A stretch of DNA of 64,000 nt, from assembly GCA_963700395.1 (NCBI GenBank), contig CAVOXI010000001.1, forward strand, positions 1 through 64,000, written 5' to 3'. This stretch comes from Prado023 sp963700395. GTDB taxonomy: Bacteria; Actinomycetota; Actinomycetes; S36-B12; CAIYMF01. The position numbers and the translations under genes were made by a program. Positions 40,857 to 49,301 of the stretch are shown piece after piece. A model generated the notes under the pieces. The model made no database searches. It was given only the letters and a program-made list of their open reading frames with translations, and was not told the origin of the DNA. Position 1 is the stretch's first letter. Each line of letters starts with the position of its first letter.

Positions 40857-41252
40857 TTAGCGCGCGGTGTGCACGGGTTCGGGGGTCCGGCACGCGGCCG
40901 TGGCCCCGGGCAGGCGGTGCCGCTGCTGGTACATGTGCGGCCCGATGGCCGCGAGTGCGTGGCGGACCCCGGGGGCTTGCATGAGCGCGCCGGCCAGCCG
41001 GAACGGCGGCCGGGACATCCGTAGCAGTTCGGCGACGGACTGCGGGCCGACCACGTGGCTGCCGTCGGGCCGGACGAGCACGGGGCCACGGAGGACCTCG
41101 TCCTGCCCGATGCCCAGGGCGTCGAGATCCGCCGACTGGTAGGGGCGTATGTCGGCCGGCGGGGCCATCCGGGTCCGGATCTTCGCCGCAGCCCGGTCGC
41201 AGGGGCCGCAGTCACCGTCGAAGAGCCACAGGGGGGTTCGAATCTCAGTCAT
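40857..41252 (-). CDS. DCC (DUF393) thiol-disulfide protein
   Basis: 131 residues. Begins with LWLFDGDCGPCDRAAAKI, the DxDCxxC signature that names the DCC family of thioredoxin-like proteins, then VLRGPVLVRPDGSHVVG and GPQSVAELL. Redox function is predicted; the partner is unknown. The ATG lies one base from a perfect 34-bp palindrome, leaving no room for a ribosome binding site outside it, so the mRNA may be leaderless or start within the palindrome. Confidence 0.88.
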   Translation of the reverse strand: MTEIRTPLWLFDGDCGPCDRAAAKIRTRMAPPADIRPYQSADLDALGIGQDEVLRGPVLVRPDGSHVVGPQSVAELLRMSRPPFRLAGALMQAPGVRHALAAIGPHMYQQRHRLPGATAACRTPEPVHTAR

Positions 41253-41286
41253 GTCACCACTATACCCCCGGGGGTATAGTGGTGAC
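41253..41286. promoter_or_regulatory. Perfect 34-bp palindrome, CsoR/CstR-type operator
   Basis: GTCACCACTATACCCCC followed at once by its exact reverse complement, no spacer. The core ATACCCCCGGGGGTAT matches the G/C-tract operators bound by CsoR-family metal or persulfide sensors (CsoR, RcnR, CstR). It sits between tryptophanase and the DCC gene, touching the DCC start codon. No csoR-like gene is in this window. Confidence 0.75.
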
Positions 41287-41318
41287 GTCCCGCATCGGCC
41301 CCGTCCCGTGGTGCCTGG

Positions 41319-42707
41319 TCAGTCAGCCTTGATGGGCGTGAAGCTTGCTGTGAAGTGGCGAAGCATCGGCGGCTCCTCGACCATGCGCATCCCGACCAGG
41401 GCATCGGCGCGCTCGGCCACCCAGCGCGCCACCTCGATCACGTAGTCCATGTGGCTCTGCGTGTAGGTCCGCCGCGGGATCGCCAGGCGCACGAGGTCCA
41501 TCGCCGCGGGGACCTCCGTCCCGTCGCGTTGCCGCCCGAACATCACCGTTCCGATCTCACAGGACCGGATCCCGCCTTCAAGGTAGAGGGCGCAGGCCAG
41601 CGCTTGACCGGGGTACTGCAGGGGCGGGATGTGCGGCAGCATCGCGCGGGCATCGATGAAGATCGCGTGCCCTCCGAACGGGACCACGACTGGGATGCCT
41701 GCCGCTTCCAGGGCTTCCCCGAGGTACGCGGTGGAGCGGATCCGGTAGCGCAGGTAGTCCTCCTGCACGCACTCGCGCAGCCCCTGCGCCAGCGCCTCCA
41801 GATCGCGGCCGGCCAGGCCCCCATAGGTCGGGAAGCCCTCGGTGAGGATCTCGAGATTGCGGCACTGCTCGGCCAGCGCGTCGTCATCAAGGGCCAGCCA
41901 CCCACCGATGTTGCCCAGCGGGTCCTTCTTCGCCGACATCGTCATGCCGTCGGCAAGCGACGCCATCTCGCGGACGATGTCCGGGATGGCGACATCGGCA
42001 TATCCCTGCTCACGGGTCTTGATGAACCACGCGTTCTCGGCGAAGCGGCACGCGTCGAGGAACAAGGGCTTGCCGTGGCGCTGGCACACCTCGCTGACCG
42101 CGCGCAGGTTCGCCATGCTCACCGGCTGCCCGCCGCCGCTGTTGTTCGTCACGGTGACCATGACCAGCGGGACGTCGGCGCCGCGCTCGGTGAGCAGCGC
42201 GTCCAGCGCGGCGACGTCGAGGTTGCCCTTGAACGGGTGGCGCAGGCTCGGCGTGCGCCCCTGCGGGATCGGCAGGTCGATCGCCTCCGCCCCGGTGAAC
42301 TCGATGTTGGCCCGGGTGGTGTCGAAGTGGGTGTTGTTGGGGAACACCCGGCCCGCACCGCCGACGACGGAGAAGAGGATCTTCTCGGCCGCCCGACCCT
42401 GGTGGGTGGGTAGCACGTGCCGGAACGGGAAGAGCTCGGTGACGGCGTCGCGGAAGCGGTAGAAGGACGGCGAGCCGGCGTACGCCTCGTTGCCGCGTTG
42501 GATGCTGGCCCACTGCTCGGCGGACATGGCGCCCGTCCCAGAGTCGGTCAGGAGATCCACCAGGACGTCGTCGGCGTGGATCCGGAAGAGGTTGTGGCCG
42601 GCGGCTTGCAGGTACCCGGCCCGCTCCTCGCGGGTCGTCATCCGCATCGGCTCCACGGAGTGCACGCGGAAGGGCTCGATGATGGTCCGGAAGCGGGGGT
42701 CCGTCAC
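41319..42707 (-). CDS. tnaA: Tryptophanase
   Basis: 462 residues. PLP enzyme cleaving tryptophan to indole, pyruvate and ammonia. The PLP Lys motif reads MSAKKDPLGNIGG; the substrate region reads GIRSCEIGTV, with Ile where tyrosine phenol-lyase has its phenol-binding Arg, and the end reads LRHFTA, with the His of TnaA where TPL has Phe. These residues favour tryptophanase over TPL. NNTHFDTTRANIEFTGAEA and TNNSGGGQPVSM are family blocks. GTG start 42707 has no Shine-Dalgarno and may be leaderless. Upstream of the DCC gene on the same strand. Confidence 0.9.
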   Translation of the reverse strand: MTDPRFRTIIEPFRVHSVEPMRMTTREERAGYLQAAGHNLFRIHADDVLVDLLTDSGTGAMSAEQWASIQRGNEAYAGSPSFYRFRDAVTELFPFRHVLPTHQGRAAEKILFSVVGGAGRVFPNNTHFDTTRANIEFTGAEAIDLPIPQGRTPSLRHPFKGNLDVAALDALLTERGADVPLVMVTVTNNSGGGQPVSMANLRAVSEVCQRHGKPLFLDACRFAENAWFIKTREQGYADVAIPDIVREMASLADGMTMSAKKDPLGNIGGWLALDDDALAEQCRNLEILTEGFPTYGGLAGRDLEALAQGLRECVQEDYLRYRIRSTAYLGEALEAAGIPVVVPFGGHAIFIDARAMLPHIPPLQYPGQALACALYLEGGIRSCEIGTVMFGRQRDGTEVPAAMDLVRLAIPRRTYTQSHMDYVIEVARWVAERADALVGMRMVEEPPMLRHFTASFTPIKAD

Positions 42708-43006
42708 ACGGACAAACTAGTTGAGAAGCATGTGGCCCTGCTCGGCCGGGAAAGCCGGGAACCTCCCCCCAATTCCAGGCGAGGCAACCTCGACTGGGTG
42801 CGTCCTTTCGCCGCCAGTCGGGCGAAGCGGACACGACGGCTAAGCCGTTGTGGGGACCGGCACGGCTCGATCCGTTGTCTTCGATGCAGCCATCATCGGG
42901 CACTGGGCCAGGAACGAGCGGATGCTGGGCGGTAGGTGCCGGTGCTCCTTGGTGCAGGATCGTGGCATCAGGGTGGTTGGCGAACAGGACCGGGTGGAGG
43001 TTGGAC

Positions 43007-43837
43007 GTGGGACTTCAAGGCAAGGTCGCTGTCGTGACCGGCGCGAGTCGCGGGATCGGCAAGGGGATCGCCGTCGAACTCGGTCGGGCTGGGGCGACGG
43101 TGGTGGTTACTGGCCGGTCGACGGGGGCGGGCAGCCATCGCCTTGGGGGCACCGTCCAGGAGACCGCGGACCTGGTGACCGAGGCGGGCGGCCGTGGGGT
43201 GGCCCGCCGGGTGGACCATGCCGTGGACGGTCAGGTGCGCGATCTGGTGGCCGGGGTGATCGACGAGTTCGGGCGCATCGACATCCTGGTCAACAACGTG
43301 TTCTGCACCCCCGAGCCGACCACGGCCGAGGAACCGATCTTCGGGCCGTTCTGGCTGACCCCGATCTGGGCGTGGGACGCGATGCAGGAGGTGGGCCTGC
43401 GATCGCACTTCGTCGCGTCGTGGTTCGTCGCCCCGCACATGGTGGCCGCCCGGTCGGGATTGATCGTGAACATCTCCAGCCTCGGCGCCCGGGAGTACTA
43501 CGGCAGCGTCGCGTACAGCGTGGGCAAGACCGGTGTGGACCGACTCGCCCAGACCATGGCCCTCGACCTGCTCGAGCACCACGTCGCAGCACTGTCGCTC
43601 TACCCCGGGACCGTCCGCACGGAACGCATGCTGGAAGCTGTCCGGCTCAGTGACGGGGCCTACAACCTCGACGATGCGGAAAGTCCGGCGCTGACCGGCC
43701 GGGCCGTAGTGGCACTCGCAACTGATCCCGGTGTCCTGGCCCGGACCGGCCAGGCGCTCGCCGTGGCCAACCTCGCCCACGAGTACGGGTTCACCGAGGA
43801 CGACGGCTCCCAACCACCGCCCATCGAACTCACCTGA
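43007..43837 (+). CDS. Short-chain dehydrogenase/reductase
   Basis: 276 residues. VVTGASRGIGKGIA at residue 9, VNNVF in place of NNAG, Ser in VNISSLGA and the YSVGK catalytic pair. The long segment FCTPEPTTAEEPIFGPFWL between strands is typical of the DHRS1-like SDR subgroup. Substrate unknown. GTG 43007 follows GGTGGAGG; the frame extends far upstream without homology. Confidence 0.85.
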   Translation: MGLQGKVAVVTGASRGIGKGIAVELGRAGATVVVTGRSTGAGSHRLGGTVQETADLVTEAGGRGVARRVDHAVDGQVRDLVAGVIDEFGRIDILVNNVFCTPEPTTAEEPIFGPFWLTPIWAWDAMQEVGLRSHFVASWFVAPHMVAARSGLIVNISSLGAREYYGSVAYSVGKTGVDRLAQTMALDLLEHHVAALSLYPGTVRTERMLEAVRLSDGAYNLDDAESPALTGRAVVALATDPGVLARTGQALAVANLAHEYGFTEDDGSQPPPIELT

Positions 43838-43899
43838 GTCCCTGGGGCAGCACACAGCTGGGCGGTTGATCGACCCGATGGGGACCCGGGTCTAGCATC

Positions 43900-44661
43900 G
43901 TGGTGGTGTTCCCGCTGACGATGCATCGCTATGGCGACCCGGATGCCCCGACGGTTGTCCTTCTGCATGGGCTGACCGAGGCGGGCACGACCTGGCCCGA
44001 TCTCGTCGCGCACTGGGGCGACGCGTGGGACGTGCTCGCCCCTGATCTTCGGGGCCACGGGGAGTCCCCGCGCTTCACCGAGGGCGAGCTCGCGAACGCA
44101 CCAGAGGTCATGCTCGCCGACGTTGTCCAGATCCTCGACCGGCAACCCGCCCGGGTGGTCCTCGTCGGGCACTCCCTGGGCGGGCTCCTCGCGCTGCGCG
44201 CCGCCGTTGCCCGGGCGGATCGGGTCGTCGCGCTGATCCTCGAGGACCCCGCACGCCCGGACGGGTCTCGTGCCCCCGATCCGGGCTTCGTCGCGGAGAT
44301 CGAGCAGTTCCTGGACAGCATGTCGGACGTGGCTGGGCAGGTGCGGCGTATGGCGCGGGAGACGACGTGGAGCCGCGCTGAGATCCAGGCGTGGGCGGAC
44401 TCCAAGCGGCTGGTCGACCGCACGTACGTCCACCGGGGCCTGTACCTGGGCGACGGTGCCTGGGAGCAGCTGTTCAACGCCCTGAGGGTGCCGACCTTGC
44501 TGCTGGTGCCACCTGCATCGCCGATGGCCCCGCGGACTGATGCCCTACACAACGACCTGGTCCGCCTCGTGATCGTGCCAGGCGCGGGCCACTGCGTTCG
44601 CCGCGATCAGCCCGACCGGTACCACCACGCGCTCGACGCGTTCCTCGCGGAGGTCACCTGA
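43900..44661 (+). CDS. Alpha/beta-fold hydrolase
   Basis: 253 residues. VVLLHGLTEAG oxyanion region, DLRGHGES, nucleophile elbow VGHSLGG (Ser near residue 90), and the catalytic His in PGAGHCVRRDQP near 225. All triad elements appear intact, unlike the lipoprotein at 29563. Start uncertain among GTG 43900-43906 and ATG 43921. Substrate unknown; 62 bases after the SDR and possibly co-transcribed. Confidence 0.85.
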   Translation: MVVFPLTMHRYGDPDAPTVVLLHGLTEAGTTWPDLVAHWGDAWDVLAPDLRGHGESPRFTEGELANAPEVMLADVVQILDRQPARVVLVGHSLGGLLALRAAVARADRVVALILEDPARPDGSRAPDPGFVAEIEQFLDSMSDVAGQVRRMARETTWSRAEIQAWADSKRLVDRTYVHRGLYLGDGAWEQLFNALRVPTLLLVPPASPMAPRTDALHNDLVRLVIVPGAGHCVRRDQPDRYHHALDAFLAEVT

Positions 44662-44820
44662 GCAAGGGCGGCGCCACCTCCGCCACGCCCGACCTCGCCC
44701 CGGGCGCGACACCGCCCATGCACACCGCGTCGGACTCCGTCGACTCAAGGCCAGGCCCGTTCCTCGCGGGGCCCACCGAGCTGCTGGCACTTGGCCATCA
44801 AACAGGGTCTTCCCTGCGGG

Positions 44821-45957
44821 CTACCGGAGTCGCACCGTGGCGACCACGCCGGCGTGGTCCGAGGCCCACAATGGCGGCGCCCCCTGGAACGTTGCGACAC
44901 CCACCGTCTCCGCATTGAGCGCTCGGATCGGACCTCGCGTGAGGATGAGGTCGATCCGTGAGTTCAGGGCGTACGGCTCTGGGCCCGCGGGACCCACGAG
45001 GGCGGAGTCCCGGCAGCACGTGAGCCCGGGATCCTCGCCGTTGACGGTCCACGCATCAGTGAACGCGGACGGGGAGGTCAGCTGCGCGTAGGAGTTGGTC
45101 GTGCTGCCATCCGCGGCGGAGTTGAAATCTCCGACGGCAATGGTCTGCCCACCACGGGCGGGCCCGCGGAGGAACTCCCTTGCCTGTGCTTCCTGGACCT
45201 GCGGGGAGCCCTCCACCTCCAGATGGGTGTTGACGAACTTGAACGACTTGCCCATGTAGCGACCCGTGACGTAGACCCACCCGCGATCGAAGGAGAGCTC
45301 ACCGACGGGCGTCGTGAGCACCTGCTGTGTCGCGTACCGGCCGCTTCGGTCCTGTCCCACCTCCAGGCCGGACGTCTTGTTGTTGACCAGGATGACGTCC
45401 CGGTCCGCGAAGGTGACGAGGCACGTGGGCACGAATCCAGTCGGGTCGGCATTCACGCAGCTCGTTCCCGCGGCGACCAGAGGTGCGGGGCCGATCAGCG
45501 CGTTGTCCACGTAGCCGGCGACGGAGTAGTCCAGCCCTTTCGCTTCCAGCGCGAGCATCAGGATTTCGAGGAAGTCGTAGTCCTGAGCGGGGGGCAGCGG
45601 ACCGGCAGCCAGCGGGATGACATCCCAGTTGGAGACCTCCTGCAGCCCGATCAGGTCAGGCGCAGTGTCGACGATCTCCTGGGCCAGGGCCGATGCCCGC
45701 TTCGGGAAGTCGGTGAAGACCATCGTGCCGTAGATCTTGGCCACGGCACCCACGAACGCCACTGGGGTCGTCGCCTCCAGCGCAGGCTGCAGGCTGGAGC
45801 CCAAGTAGATGTTGCGGGTCATCACCGTCAGCTCGGGATGCGCAGGCGGTTGGGCAGTCGCCACCGGCGCGACCAGCGCCAGAACGGAGACCAGTGGAAC
45901 TACGAGAAGCGCTCGAATCGTGCTGCGGAGATTGTGGGATCGTGCAAGCCCTTTCAT
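44821..45957 (-). CDS. Secreted endonuclease/exonuclease/phosphatase-family protein
   Basis: 378 residues. A signal peptide (ALLVVPLVSVLALVAPVATA) is followed by an EEP domain: VMTRNIYLGSSL with the metal Asn, IGLQEVSNW with the metal Glu, VNTHLEVEG, AVGDFNSAADGS and SDHAGVVATV with the catalytic His. The fold includes DNases, sphingomyelinases and inositol phosphatases; the substrate is not decidable. ATG 45957 has GAGAGGGG. Confidence 0.88.
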   Translation of the reverse strand: MKGLARSHNLRSTIRALLVVPLVSVLALVAPVATAQPPAHPELTVMTRNIYLGSSLQPALEATTPVAFVGAVAKIYGTMVFTDFPKRASALAQEIVDTAPDLIGLQEVSNWDVIPLAAGPLPPAQDYDFLEILMLALEAKGLDYSVAGYVDNALIGPAPLVAAGTSCVNADPTGFVPTCLVTFADRDVILVNNKTSGLEVGQDRSGRYATQQVLTTPVGELSFDRGWVYVTGRYMGKSFKFVNTHLEVEGSPQVQEAQAREFLRGPARGGQTIAVGDFNSAADGSTTNSYAQLTSPSAFTDAWTVNGEDPGLTCCRDSALVGPAGPEPYALNSRIDLILTRGPIRALNAETVGVATFQGAPPLWASDHAGVVATVRLR

Positions 45958-46158
45958 GGGAGCCCCTCTCGGATCGACACCGCTGTGGCGTCTTCCGACG
46001 CTACGCCGATCGCCCCCTCCACAGGCGGTTGGCAGAGCGCATGATCAGCCAACTTGGCGGCCCGATGTGGGCCATACCAACAGCAACCCGGCAAGTTGTG
46101 CGTCCTGGATCCGAGCGACTACACGCATGGTCGCGACGCACCACACAAGAGATGCTGG

Positions 46159-46884
46159 TCATGACCTCACCGGCGAGGACGCGTGGGGCAGGACCAGCCG
46201 GCAGGCGTCGGACTCGGCGAACGGCAGGAGGTCGACGCCCGTGTCATCGCCTCCGAGTTCGGTGAGCGCACCCGCGATCAGTCCCAGGTGTACCTGGCAG
46301 ATGATCTCGGGGTGCTGGCGGGCGACGTCGAGAAGGGGGCACCTGCGCAGCCGCACGGTGTCGCAGTCGGGGGACTCCTGCGGGGCGAACCCGAGGTCGT
46401 CGAGGATGGCCAGGACCTCGTGGCGGGCGTGGGTGCTGACGTCCTCCGGGGCCGGGGCCGGGGGGCGGTCCCGGCCCTGGGCGATCCGGCGGCCCCACTC
46501 GACACCTGCGACGCGCGCCTCGTGCGTGGGGTTTGGGCTGGTCCGGATCAGGTGCGCTGCCAGGGCTCCGGCCAGCGCCCCGTACTCGCGGACCCGCGCG
46601 TCGGGCTCCGGGTTCTGGGGGTTGGCCCGGTAGTGCCATGCGGGTCGCCCGCGGCCGGAGGTGCCCTGCCGGTGGCGCAGGGCCAGGCCGTCGTCGACGA
46701 GTGCGTCGAGGTGCCCGCGCACGGTGTTCACGTGCTGGCCGAACGCCCTGGCAACCGGCTCGGCACCGACCGGGCCGGCCTGGGACTGGAGGAACTCCAG
46801 GACCCGGGCGCGGGCAGGAGACAGCGCCGGCAGGGCGTCGTCGTGCCGGACGGGACGAGGGCCGTGATTTTCCACAGAAGCCAC
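46159..46884 (-). CDS. Winged-helix regulator with C-terminal Cys cluster (SufR/ArsR-like)
   Basis: 241 residues. N-terminal HTH (LSPARARVLEFLQSQAG, VARAFGQHVNTVRGHLDALV, GRGRPAWHY wing) and a C-terminal domain with Cys in SPDCDTVRLRRCPLLDVARQ and IICQVHLG: C-x7-C-x13-C, the kind of cluster that binds Fe-S in SufR-like repressors. Divergent from the DUF2249-hemerythrin-Rieske genes with only 44 bases between start codons, so a shared regulated promoter is likely. A weak dyad ACTGT-N12-ACAGT spans 46883-46904. Confidence 0.82.
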   Translation of the reverse strand: MASVENHGPRPVRHDDALPALSPARARVLEFLQSQAGPVGAEPVARAFGQHVNTVRGHLDALVDDGLALRHRQGTSGRGRPAWHYRANPQNPEPDARVREYGALAGALAAHLIRTSPNPTHEARVAGVEWGRRIAQGRDRPPAPAPEDVSTHARHEVLAILDDLGFAPQESPDCDTVRLRRCPLLDVARQHPEIICQVHLGLIAGALTELGGDDTGVDLLPFAESDACRLVLPHASSPVRS

Positions 46885-46928
46885 TGTAGTATTTGTCGAA
46901 CAGTCCTGCCAACACCGAGGAGTCCACC

Positions 46929-47228
46929 GTGATCGAGCCCCTGCCCACCCTGCCCCTGGCCCACTCGCACTCCGGCTGCACCTGCGGCGAGGCCCAGGGC
47001 CTCGACGCGCCGGTGCTCGATGCTCGGGTGATCCCGCACGCCATCCGGCACGCGGCCATCTTCGGGGCGCTGGACTCCCTGCCCAGCGGGGGTGCCCTGG
47101 TCCTGGTGGCCCCGCACGATCCGCAGCCCCTGCTCGCGCAGGCCCGCGACCGCTACCCCGAGGGCGTGGCCGTGGAGTACCTGCAGGCCGGTCCCGAGGC
47201 GTGGCACATCCGGCTGCAGCGGGCCTGA
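46929..47228 (+). CDS. DUF2249 domain protein
   Basis: 99 residues. HSGCTCGE near the N-terminus, then VLDARVIPHAIRHAAIFGAL and LVLVAPHDPQPLLAQARDR, which match DUF2249, a small fold found with hemerythrins and in nitric-oxide and respiration clusters. GTG 46929 follows GAGGAG; a TTG frame extends to 46893. First gene of a five-gene run. Confidence 0.85.
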   Translation: MIEPLPTLPLAHSHSGCTCGEAQGLDAPVLDARVIPHAIRHAAIFGALDSLPSGGALVLVAPHDPQPLLAQARDRYPEGVAVEYLQAGPEAWHIRLQRA

Positions 47229-47234
47229 TCGCCG

Positions 47235-47663
47235 GTGTGCTCCTACTGCGGCTGCCGGGCCATCACCATGATCGGTCGTCTGTCCACCGAGCACGTGGCG
47301 ATCATCAATGCCACCGGTGCCCTGCGCCGCGTCGCCCTCGACGGTGATGGTGCGGCGGCTGCGACCGCCGTCGAGGAGCTCGCGGCCCTGCTCGGCCCGC
47401 ACACGAGGGGCGAGGAGCAGGGCTTGTTCTCCGAGCTGCGCCTCGACGAGGATTTCGCGGGCCATGTCGACGCCCTGTGCGCCGAGCACCGGGAGATCGA
47501 CGCCCGCCTGGCCGGAGTCGCCGCTGGTGACCACGCAGAGGTCCAGGAGCTCGAGAACCTGCTGCGCCGGCACATCGACAAGGAGGAGAACGGCATCTTC
47601 CCGGCCGCGGCCGTCGCCCTCGACGGGGCAGCGTGGGACCGCATCCAGGAGCGTGCACCGTGA
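47235..47663 (+). CDS. Hemerythrin-like HHE protein with N-terminal CSYCGC
   Basis: 142 residues. Starts MCSYCGCRAITMIGR, a Cys-rich leader conserved in a subgroup of actinobacterial hemerythrin-like proteins, then His/Glu helices: LSTEHVAII, LLGPHTRGEEQGLF, LCAEHREID and LRRHIDKEENGIFP, enough for a di-iron site. Likely senses or detoxifies O2 or NO. Six bases after the DUF2249 gene. Confidence 0.88.
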   Translation: MCSYCGCRAITMIGRLSTEHVAIINATGALRRVALDGDGAAAATAVEELAALLGPHTRGEEQGLFSELRLDEDFAGHVDALCAEHREIDARLAGVAAGDHAEVQELENLLRRHIDKEENGIFPAAAVALDGAAWDRIQERAP

Positions 47664-47715
47664 ACGTCTCGTGGTCCGCACCGAATCGTGTGACGGCCGC
47701 AGTGCGGGCGTCACC

Positions 47716-47865
47716 GTGAGCGAGCAGGGTGGTGACCCGGCCTGCTGGCTGTCACAGGTGTGCCCCAGGTGCGGCCGGATCAACGAAGGGTCGGGAGACA
47801 GTTGCCCGTCCTGCGCCACCCAGAGTCCATTGGGGGCACCTGGGACTGAGAAGGACGCGACATGA
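47716..47865 (+). CDS. Small zinc-ribbon protein
   Basis: 49 residues with CWL near residue 10 and two CxxC knuckles (VCPRCGRIN and SCPSCAT). Probably a structural zinc ribbon. GTG 47716 is preferred; an in-frame GTG at 47671 is possible. Overlaps the Rieske start by ATGA, so the two are made together; small zinc-ribbon genes beside Rieske proteins recur in Actinobacteria. Confidence 0.7.
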   Translation: MSEQGGDPACWLSQVCPRCGRINEGSGDSCPSCATQSPLGAPGTEKDAT

Positions 47866-48170
47866 CCTGGACCACAGCGTGCGAGTTCCGCGAACTGGCC
47901 GTCGGGATGCCGGTCTCGGTCCTGGTCGACGAAGACGCCATCTGCGTGGTCCGTGCCGGCGACGAGGTCTTCGCCGTGCGTGACGAGTGCACCCACGCTG
48001 CCGTGCCGCTGTCCGAGGGTGAGGTCGACGGTGCCACGATCGAGTGCTGGTTGCACGGCTCGAGGTTCGACCTGCGCACCGGCGCGGCCCTGAACCTGCC
48101 CGCGACCGCACCGGTCCGCACCTATCCGGTGCGCATCCACGAGGGGCACGTCCAGGTGTCGCGAACCTGA
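47862..48170 (+). CDS. Rieske 2Fe-2S ferredoxin-like protein
   Basis: 102 residues, single Rieske domain. The cluster ligands are C-x-H in RDECTHAAVPLSEGE and C-x2-H in IECWLHGSRFDLRTG. Resembles the ferredoxin parts of dioxygenases and NirD-like subunits; no oxygenase is nearby, so it probably serves electron transfer in this cluster. Confidence 0.92.
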   Translation: MTWTTACEFRELAVGMPVSVLVDEDAICVVRAGDEVFAVRDECTHAAVPLSEGEVDGATIECWLHGSRFDLRTGAALNLPATAPVRTYPVRIHEGHVQVSRT

Positions 48171-48234
48171 CCCCGCGCACACCGCGATCCCCCGGCCGCA
48201 ACCGCAACCCGCACCCCTCCGAGAAGGGCACATC

Positions 48235-48567
48235 ATGCAGACCACGTCATTGACCGCCCTGGTCAACCAGCACCTCACCAGCGCCCGCGAGGCCTCCAGT
48301 GGGCGAAGTGCCCACACCGTCTACGGCGGCCATGAGCACACGTTGCGCCAGACCCTGATCGCTCTGGCCAGCGGCCACAGCCTCGACGCGCACGAGAGCC
48401 CCGGCGAGGCCACCCTGCAGGTCCTGCATGGATCGGTGCGCCTGACCGAGGACGACGCCGCCTGGGACGGGGCGGCCGGTGACCTCCTGGTCATCCCACT
48501 GGGCCGGCACAGCCTGCTGGCACTTGAGGACAGCGTGGTCCTGCTCACCGTGGCGGTCCAGGGGTAG
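48235..48567 (+). CDS. Small cupin protein
   Basis: 110 residues. One cupin barrel: LIALASGHSLDAHESPGEAT and VLHGSVRLTEDD, then LLVIPLGRHSLLALEDSVVL. The metal-binding His of motif 1 is partly kept (GHSLDAHES) and His of motif 2 is present (GRHS). Role unknown. ATG after GAGAAGG, 64 bases past the Rieske gene. The 250 bases after it hold no gene I can support. Confidence 0.85.
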   Translation: MQTTSLTALVNQHLTSAREASSGRSAHTVYGGHEHTLRQTLIALASGHSLDAHESPGEATLQVLHGSVRLTEDDAAWDGAAGDLLVIPLGRHSLLALEDSVVLLTVAVQG

Positions 48568-48818
48568 CCACGGCAGGAGTCTTGGCGAGGAGGCTGGCGA
48601 TCATCTCGACGGCCAGGTAGAGGCCGTCCCCTGACAGTGTCTGGCGGCGCTCGCTACGGCCTGGTCACTCAACCGGTGCGTGTCCTGTTGGCCTACCTGC
48701 GTCCTTCCGTAGCCGCTTGTCGCACACGTCGTGCAGGCGTCACGCGCAGTGCGCTTGGTGGTTCCGAGGCGCATCCAGGTGGCTTGACCGCGAGTTCGCC
48801 GCCGCCTACCGTCCCAGC

Positions 48819-49181
48819 ATGGTCAACCGGGCGACGCCGAACCTTCCGTCTCGCGATCTTGCGGCGACGGCGGCGTTCTACACACGTCTCGGATTCGTGG
48901 AGGAGTACCGCGACGCCGGCTGGCTGATCCTCACCCGCGATGGGGCGACGCTTGAGTTCTTCCCATTCTTCGACCTCGACCCGGCCACGAGTTCCTTCGG
49001 CTGCTGCCTGCGTCTGGACGATGTCGATGAGTTCTTCGATACGTGCGTGGTGGCGGGACTGCCCACCGCCACCCAGGGATGGCCTCGACTGCACCCGCCC
49101 ATGGTGGAGGCGTCGGGGTTGCGAATCGGAGCGCTGATCGACTTGGACGGCACCCTTCTGCGCCTCATAGCGAATCCATAG
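48819..49181 (+). CDS. Bleomycin-resistance-like VOC protein
   Basis: 120 residues. VOC fold with LPSRDLAATAAFYTRLGFVE, the ATLEFFPF strand, CCLRLDDVDEFF and the C-terminal IGALIDLDGTLLRLI, the arrangement seen in bleomycin-binding proteins. It may bind a toxic or aromatic compound; no resistance should be assumed. Start ATG 48819 chosen by homology; the frame extends upstream. Confidence 0.85.
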   Translation: MVNRATPNLPSRDLAATAAFYTRLGFVEEYRDAGWLILTRDGATLEFFPFFDLDPATSSFGCCLRLDDVDEFFDTCVVAGLPTATQGWPRLHPPMVEASGLRIGALIDLDGTLLRLIANP

Positions 49182-49301
49182 GTCTGATGCCACGACGTCC
49201 GGTGAGGACATGGGTGCTTCCGCCGCGAAACGGGCGGCAGGTGGAGTTGCGTCCGGCCCATGGACGGTCGAGGCGCCCGTGCGCTTCGTCTTGGAGTGGC
49301 C

